This document shows positions 6,043 to 7,370 of a stretch of 7,370 nucleotides of DNA, piece after piece (within the stretch, counting starts at the first letter, position 1; each line of letters opens with the position of its first letter). The notes beneath the pieces are model-generated. The model made no database searches, had not been told where the DNA came from, and worked only from the letters and a program-made list of their open reading frames with translations. The DNA lies in NCBI GenBank assembly GCA_044229775.1, contig JBGASH010000163.1, forward strand, positions 1 to 7,370, read 5' to 3'. Source of the stretch: JAHEYG01 sp044229775 (GTDB lineage: Bacteria > Bacteroidota > Bacteroidia > B-17B0 > Aurantibacillaceae). The position numbers and the translations under genes are program-made.

Positions 6043-7003
6043 TTATTTAAGATATCTGAAATCGTGGTTGTTCTTTATTGCTTTTACGGAATGATAGATC
6101 AATTTGATCACGTCTTCCACATCTTGTTTATGCACTGCTTCAACAGTGGTGTGCATGTAACGTAAAGGTAAAGAGATCAAAGCCGAAGCAATTCCATCCG
6201 TGCTATAAGCAAAAGCATCGGTATCCGTACCGGTAGCACGCGATGCAGCCTGACGCTGGAATTCGATCTTATTTTTCTTTGCCGCTTCAATGATCAGTTT
6301 CAATAAATTATTTTGAACGGCAGGTGCATAACTTAAAGCCGGACCTTTTCCTGCAGCAATGTCGCCACTGGTAATCTTGTTCAGGTAATTTATCTTTTTT
6401 CTCTTTTAATAAGCGTGCTACTTCCGCTATCATGAATCCGCCAATGCGATTATCCAAAGCGCGACCCACATAATAACGATCGTTCAATATCATGAATTCA
6501 TCTTCGTAAGTTACCACGCAACCCACATGAACTCCTAAAGCTTCCACTTCTTTATCCGATTTACATCCCAGATCCAGAAAAATATTTTTTAAAGAGGGAG
6601 CTTCTTCTTTCGCCGCATCACGAACGTGAATGGCAGGCCAGCCGAAAATTCCTTTTACAATTCCTTTGTCGGTATGGATGTTCACGCGCTTAGATGGCGC
6701 AATTTGATGATCACTTCCGCCATTTCTACGTAAGTAAATAAATCCGTCTTTAGTGATGTAATGCACGAACCAGGAAATTTCATCGGCATGGGCCTCGATC
6801 ACTACTTTATAATCTGCCTTTGGATTTATAACGCCCACTACGGTGCCATAAGTATCCACAAAATGATCGTCGATATATGGTTTAATATAATTCAACCACA
6901 ATCTCTGACCCGGCGCTTCGAACCCGGTTGGTGAAGCATTATTCAAATATTGTTCTAAAAATTCTAATGATCTTTTGTTTAAAATTGACTTTTCTTTTGC
7001 CAT
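6043..7003 (-). pseudogene. M42-family metallo-aminopeptidase, internal deletion with frameshift
   Basis: The N-terminal 207 residues match M42 (FrvX/glutamyl aminopeptidase-type) peptidases: NNASPTGFE (21-29), EAHADE (70-75, metal ligand H72 and D74), GIFGWPAIH (118-126) and GRALDNRIGG (180-189, bridging ligand D184). After EKKDKLP the sequence jumps, in another frame, to LNKITSGDIAAGKGPALSYA (from 6384) and then TGTDTDAFAYSTDGIA and RYMHTTVE with the last His ligand, ending at TAA 6045-6043. The two parts sum to about 320 residues against about 355-360 normally. The missing segment of roughly 35-40 residues should contain the QEE pair (catalytic base and ligand) and a following Asp ligand, so the encoded enzyme would be inactive. 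Intact homologues form large tetrahedral cytoplasmic complexes that trim peptides. It is the first gene of the unit, 38 nt before GH3. Confidence 0.88.
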
Positions 7004-7005
7004 AA

Positions 7006-7038
7006 TTCCCGTTTTATATAGATTCTAAAAATCGGGAA
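7006..7038. promoter_or_regulatory. Inverted repeat in the leader of the M42 gene
   Basis: TTCCCGTTTTA (7006-7016) and TAAAAATCGGGAA (7026-7038) are inverted copies differing by a 2-nt bulge, around a 9-nt A/T-rich centre. The repeat ends 2 nt upstream of the M42 start codon, so it lies in the mRNA leader or promoter. An operator or a leader hairpin covering the ribosome entry site are both possible; no regulator gene is in view. Confidence 0.35.
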
Positions 7039-7082
7039 ATAAATTGGATTTTAAAAGCAAAAAAACTTAAAAAATTCCCTTT

Positions 7083-7370
7083 CTAAACGTACCGCGCCAC
7101 GTAGGTGATATTGGAGGTAAGCTTAGTGTTATCAATGGTTTCAAGGCTTAGATGCGGGAATTTGGCTTTGTTTTACTATATCAATTTGCCGATCTCAAAA
7201 TGCATACCGCTTTAGGAGGTTTTATTGAAGACGGTATTGGTTCTGTAGAATTCTGTGTAAGCAGTTCCTTTTTGGCGATTTTTGAGGTCGGCATCAGCAT
7301 CACGTATCAACAAAACACCATTCTTATTTAAAGCGCCTGCTAACTTTTGTATAACATCAATTTGTTGTTC
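7083..7370 (-). pseudogene. Class I SAM-dependent methyltransferase, C-terminal part with several stops
   Basis: From the window edge the frame reads EQQIDVIQKLAGALNKNG, then VLLIRDADADLKNRQKGTAY, then TEFYRTNTVFNKTS, and meets TAA at 7214-7212. The same frame resumes as SGMHFEIGKLI, meets TAG-TAA at 7178-7173, and continues as NKAKFPHLSLETIDNTKLTS and NITYVARYV to TAG 7085-7083. The pieces match the end of Bacteroidota class I methyltransferases with LIRDGDADL, KGT, TEF, FNKT, IDNTKLTSN blocks, some of which I recall (unverified) near flexirubin/aryl-polyene loci. The first stop could arise from a base gained and a base lost in a run reading originally like NKTPKSG. The N-terminal, SAM-binding part lies outside the window. 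It is probably a separate unit from M42, from which it is separated by 79 A/T-rich bases. Confidence 0.65.

Noticed and set aside
6391..6405. Programmed frameshift at the six-A run in the M42 gene (minus strand GAG AAA AAA GAT)
   Set aside because: A shift could join the frames but would not restore the missing 35-40 residues with the catalytic pair, so it cannot yield a working enzyme.

Overview
The window looks like a chromosomal fragment of an uncultured or environmental member of the Bacteroidota, probably Flavobacteriales or a neighbouring order of Bacteroidia. The reasons are a type IX secretion (T9SS) type A C-terminal sorting domain, a Kazal-domain lipoprotein, a bacterial GH3-family enzyme of the kind common in this phylum, AT-rich DNA with weak Shine-Dalgarno sequences, and Bacteroidota-like versions of the M42 peptidase, DUF493 and LacX-type epimerase proteins. 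The phylum is well supported; anything finer is a guess.

Layout. (1) Positions 1-434, plus strand: the 3' end of an outer-membrane beta-barrel-like protein. (2) 502-729, minus: a small Kazal-like lipoprotein. (3) About 750-964: a GC-rich, highly structured non-coding element flanked by 8-bp direct repeats. Its right flank overlaps the stop codon of the next gene. (4) 955-2520, minus: a secreted seven-repeat (probably seven-bladed propeller) protein with a T9SS signal. (5) 2629-2654: a clear intrinsic terminator. (6) 2701-7003, minus: a tightly packed five-gene unit read in the order M42 peptidase, GH3 acyl-amido synthetase-like enzyme, LysE-type exporter, DUF493 protein and aldose-1-epimerase-like protein, ending at that terminator. 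(7) 7083-7370, minus: the broken C-terminal end of a class I SAM-dependent methyltransferase running off the window.

The five-gene unit is bound together by a 1-nt gap (GH3/LysE), an ATGA overlap (LysE/DUF493) and a TAATG overlap (DUF493/epimerase), so translational coupling is likely. The suggestive pairing is GH3 with LysE: an enzyme family that joins acyl acids to amino acids next to an exporter family that moves amino acids and related compounds. That functional link is inference.

Four of the six reading frames between 3558 and 7370 are broken: a one-base loss in DUF493, a single in-frame TGA in LysE, a frame-breaking deletion of roughly 35-40 codons in M42 that removes catalytic residues, and several stops in the methyltransferase. 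GH3 and the epimerase are intact, as are all genes to the left. The coding sequence on both sides of each lesion is well conserved, so the lesions are either very recent or sequencing/assembly errors. The most novel-looking item is the structured element at 750-964. No CRISPR array, tRNA, rRNA, integrase or transposase gene was seen.
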